From the NCBI RefSeq assembly GCF_014204325.1, contig NZ_JACHKT010000043.1, positions 1-36,836 on the forward strand: a stretch of 36,836 bases of DNA, in the 5' to 3' direction. A program made the translations under genes and the position numbers. The stretch is from Arcicella rosea (GTDB taxonomy: Bacteria > Bacteroidota > Bacteroidia > Cytophagales > Spirosomataceae). Under the pieces are notes generated by a model. That model saw only the letters and a list, made by a program, of their open reading frames with translations. It was not told the origin of the DNA and ran no database searches. Below are positions 34,003 to 36,836 of the stretch, piece by piece (position 1 is the stretch's first letter; each line of letters starts with the position of its first letter).

Positions 34003-36669
34003 ATGGAAAACGAAAGTCTGCCTGAAAATTTAGAAGAAAACACAAACGATAATCCTCAAGATGATGCCTTACATCAACAAGTTGCTGTGGCAGGGTTGTA
34101 TGAAAACTGGTTTTTGGAATATGCTTCTTATGTAATTTTAGAAAGAGCTGTACCTGCAATTGAGGACGGATTAAAACCTGTTCAACGTCGTATTTTACAT
34201 GCACTAAAAGAAATGGACGATGGACGTTTCAATAAAGTTGCCAATGTAATCGGACAAACCATGCAATATCACCCGCATGGTGATGCTTCCATCAATGAAG
34301 CAATGGTCAATTTAGGTCAGAAAGATTTAGTTTTTGATTGTCAAGGAAACTGGGGAGATTATCGCACTGGCGATGGTGCTGCGGCAGCTCGTTATATTGA
34401 GGTAAGACTTTCAAAATTTGCCCTTGATGTAATTTTTAATCCACAAACTACCGACTGGCAACTTTCTTATGATGGTCGTAAACGTGAACCTGTTGCCCTT
34501 CCAGTAAAATTCCCTTTATTATTAGCACATGGTGTAGAAGGTATCGCTGTTGGTCTTTCAACTAAAATTATGCCTCATAATTTTGTTGAGTTAATTGAGG
34601 CTTCTATTGCTGTACTTAAAAACAAACCATTTGAATTATATCCAGATTTTTTAACGGGTGGTTCAGTTGATGTTTCTAACTATCAAGATGGTCATCGTGG
34701 TGGAAAGATTAGAGTAAGAGCCAAAATCGAAGAATTTGATAAGAAAACACTTGTTATCAAAGATATTCCTTTCTCAACTACAACTACGAATTTGATTGAA
34801 TCTATCATCAAAGCAAATGATGCTGGAAAAATCAAAATCAAAAAAGTAATTGATAATACTGCAAAAGATGTAGAAATACAAGTGCAATTGGCACCGGGTG
34901 TTTCGCCAGATGTTACCATTGACGCTTTGTATGCTTTTACGGATTGTGAAATTTCAATCTCGCCAAATGCTTGTGTAATTATTGCTGATAAACCTCATTT
35001 TGTTGGAGTTTCTGAAGTACTAAAAGTTTGTACTCAACAAACAGTAAAACTCCTAGAAAGAGAATTAGAGATTCGACGAGATGAATTGATGGAGAAATTA
35101 TTATTTAGTTCTCTTGAAAAAATCTTTATTGAAAATCGTATCTATCGTGATATTGAAGAATGCGAAACTTTTGAAGACGTAATAAAAACGGTTGACAAAG
35201 GTTTAGAACCTTACAAACCTGAATTTTACAGAGAGATTGTTGAAGAAGATATTTTAAGATTATTAGAAATTCGAATCAAGCGTATCTCAAAATATGATGG
35301 TTTCAAGGCAGAAGAAGCCATGAAACGCTTGCAAGAAGAGTTGGCAGAAGTGTTAGATAATCTTGCAAACATCATCCGTTATTCTATTGATTACTTCAAA
35401 AATATCCTGAAAAAACATGGCAAAGGACGTGAGCGTAAAACTGAAATTAAAAACTTCAATACAATTTCTGCGGCTGTTGTAGCTGCTGCAAACCAGAAAC
35501 TTTATGTTGACCGTGTTGGCGGTTTCATTGGCTATGGCTTGAAGAAAGAAGAGTATGTGATGGATTGTTCCGACATTGATGACATCATCGTTTTCCGACA
35601 AGACGGCCGTTGCGTTGTTACTAAAGTTCAAGAAAAAGTATTCGTTGGAAAAGACATTATTTATGTTTCTGTTTTCAAAAAGAACGACGATAGAAAAGTA
35701 TATAATTTAGCCTATTTTGATGGCAAAACAGGTATTTCTTACGTAAAACGCTTTAAAGTAACAGCCGTAACTCGTGACCGTGAGTATGATTTAACAGCGG
35801 GCAATCCGAAATCTAAACTATTGTATTTTACAGCCAATGAAAACGGTGAAGCAGAAACAATCCAAATCAACCTTACTGCTTCTTGTACAGCAAGAGTAAA
35901 ACAATTTGAATATGATTTTAAAGAATTACTCATCAAAGGCCGAGATTCAATGGGGAATTTATTGACTAAATATCCTATCCGAAAAATCACTTTGAAATCA
36001 GCTGGCGTTTCAACTTTGGGCGGTGTTGATATTTATTATGATGAAAATGTTGGTCGTCTCAATCGAGATGAACATGGAAAGTATCTTGGAAATTTTGATG
36101 CAAAAGATAACATTTTAGTGATATACAAAGATGGTCAATATGAGTTAACAAACTTTGAATTGACTAATCGCTATGAGGCCAAAGACATTGTTTCGCTAAG
36201 TAAATTTATTCCTGATGGAATTATTACGGCACTTTATTTTGATGGTGCTTCTAAACTATATTATGTAAAACGTTTCAGGATAGAGACTACCACGATTGAC
36301 AAAAAATTCTTGTTTATTTCGGACGAAAAAGGTTCAAAACTAATTTTAGCAAGTATTGATGTGTATCCACGCATCGAAATGTCTTACAAAAAAGACAATC
36401 AATCTGGTCTAATTAAAGAAGAAGTTAATCTTGATGAAATTGCTGAAGTAAGAGGCTGGAAAGCAATGGGAAGTAAATTATCTACTTTCAAAGTGCAGCA
36501 AATTACTCCTTTAGCATCTAAAATTGTAGAAACACCAGTCATTGAACAGGAAGAATTTTCAAAAGAGAAAGAAGAAGGTACTCAAACATCTAAGCTGATT
36601 CCTCCAGAAGAAATTGAATTCCCTGAGTCGGGCGAGGCTACAACAGGTGAACAATTAGGATTATTTTAA
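34003..36669 (+). CDS. parC: DNA topoisomerase IV subunit A (gyrase A family)
   Basis: DNA-cleaving subunit of the type IIA topoisomerase that decatenates daughter chromosomes; 888 residues. The frame also has a GTG two codons earlier (33997); ATG at 34003 was chosen. The breakage domain starts ASYVILERAVPAIEDGLKPVQRRIL. The quinolone-region sequence YHPHGDASINEAMVNLGQ follows, then the active-site tyrosine in AAARYIEVRL (Y131 from this start). A coiled-coil arm (about 340-460) and a beta-pinwheel C-terminal domain (about 490-840) with repeated strand motifs follow. The tail, acidic and low in complexity, is typical of the Bacteroidota form. It is followed by a terminator. The partner parE is not in the window. 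Confidence 0.93.
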   Translation: MENESLPENLEENTNDNPQDDALHQQVAVAGLYENWFLEYASYVILERAVPAIEDGLKPVQRRILHALKEMDDGRFNKVANVIGQTMQYHPHGDASINEAMVNLGQKDLVFDCQGNWGDYRTGDGAAAARYIEVRLSKFALDVIFNPQTTDWQLSYDGRKREPVALPVKFPLLLAHGVEGIAVGLSTKIMPHNFVELIEASIAVLKNKPFELYPDFLTGGSVDVSNYQDGHRGGKIRVRAKIEEFDKKTLVIKDIPFSTTTTNLIESIIKANDAGKIKIKKVIDNTAKDVEIQVQLAPGVSPDVTIDALYAFTDCEISISPNACVIIADKPHFVGVSEVLKVCTQQTVKLLERELEIRRDELMEKLLFSSLEKIFIENRIYRDIEECETFEDVIKTVDKGLEPYKPEFYREIVEEDILRLLEIRIKRISKYDGFKAEEAMKRLQEELAEVLDNLANIIRYSIDYFKNILKKHGKGRERKTEIKNFNTISAAVVAAANQKLYVDRVGGFIGYGLKKEEYVMDCSDIDDIIVFRQDGRCVVTKVQEKVFVGKDIIYVSVFKKNDDRKVYNLAYFDGKTGISYVKRFKVTAVTRDREYDLTAGNPKSKLLYFTANENGEAETIQINLTASCTARVKQFEYDFKELLIKGRDSMGNLLTKYPIRKITLKSAGVSTLGGVDIYYDENVGRLNRDEHGKYLGNFDAKDNILVIYKDGQYELTNFELTNRYEAKDIVSLSKFIPDGIITALYFDGASKLYYVKRFRIETTTIDKKFLFISDEKGSKLILASIDVYPRIEMSYKKDNQSGLIKEEVNLDEIAEVRGWKAMGSKLSTFKVQQITPLASKIVETPVIEQEEFSKEKEEGTQTSKLIPPEEIEFPESGEATTGEQLGLF

Positions 36670-36795
36670 TGATTAGCCAAAATACAAGAAGATACCATTT
36701 CAAGGAAAAATACAAAAATTGCTGATTATAAATATAAAAAAAGGCTTCCCTTTATGAGTGTAATCTTTTAATAATCAATATATTACCAATAAAAT

Positions 36796-36836
36796 AACCC
36801 CGAAAAAGTGTCAATATTGGCAATTTTCGGGGTTTT
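36796..36836 (+). terminator. intrinsic terminator after parC
   Basis: AACCCCGAAAA (36796-36806) pairs with TTTTCGGGGTT (36824-36834), with more T at the window end. The stretch before it, 36670-36795, holds no gene. Confidence 0.8.

Overview
AT-rich chromosomal window from a Bacteroidota member, most likely Cytophagales. The signs are secreted GH51 and GH97 glycosidases, a Por (type IX) secretion C-terminal domain, the long Bacteroidetes ParC, no purine-rich ribosome sites before start codons, and promoter-like TTG/TAnnTTTG pairs. No rRNA, tRNA or CRISPR array was seen. The species cannot be named from the sequence alone.

Layout. 1-1000: a possible gene tail, then REP-like hairpins (…CC-AAC-GG…), a single-domain HUH (Y1) transposase, and two further complex palindromes. 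1157-5175: secreted GH51 arabinofuranosidase and GH97 alpha-glycosidase, each followed by a terminator hairpin. 5554-7765: a small putative lipoprotein, then on the minus strand a PQQ-type sugar dehydrogenase and a monohaem cytochrome c that may take its electrons. 7848-12179, minus strand: a protein with two SANT/Myb-like repeats and a coiled coil, a desaturase strikingly like eukaryotic sphingolipid delta-4 desaturase (DEGS1), and a penicillin-acylase-family Ntn hydrolase. 12499-16060, plus strand: a full-length LanB-type lanthipeptide dehydratase with a MarR regulator but no LanC, transporter or precursor nearby.

16155-22838, minus strand: L-asparaginase and TatD as a pair, then an envelope-glycan set (GT2, NodB-type deacetylase, an unknown acidic protein, another GT2, and a flippase-like membrane protein). 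22879-25409, plus strand: ruvC, a secreted protein, and a RelE/ParE-type toxin-antitoxin pair. 25406-28998, minus strand: a T9SS cargo protein translationally coupled to a YyaL/DUF255 thioredoxin-fold protein. 29113-36669, plus strand: a lipoprotein, a COG2509-type flavoprotein, a Nudix CoA pyrophosphatase, a polytopic membrane protein and parC.

The most unusual items are the solitary LanB-MarR operon, the DEGS1-like desaturase with a recognisable promoter and overlapping operator-like repeat, and several long near-perfect intergenic palindromes. One of these is a 46-bp perfect palindrome whose T/A polarity is opposite to that of an intrinsic terminator.
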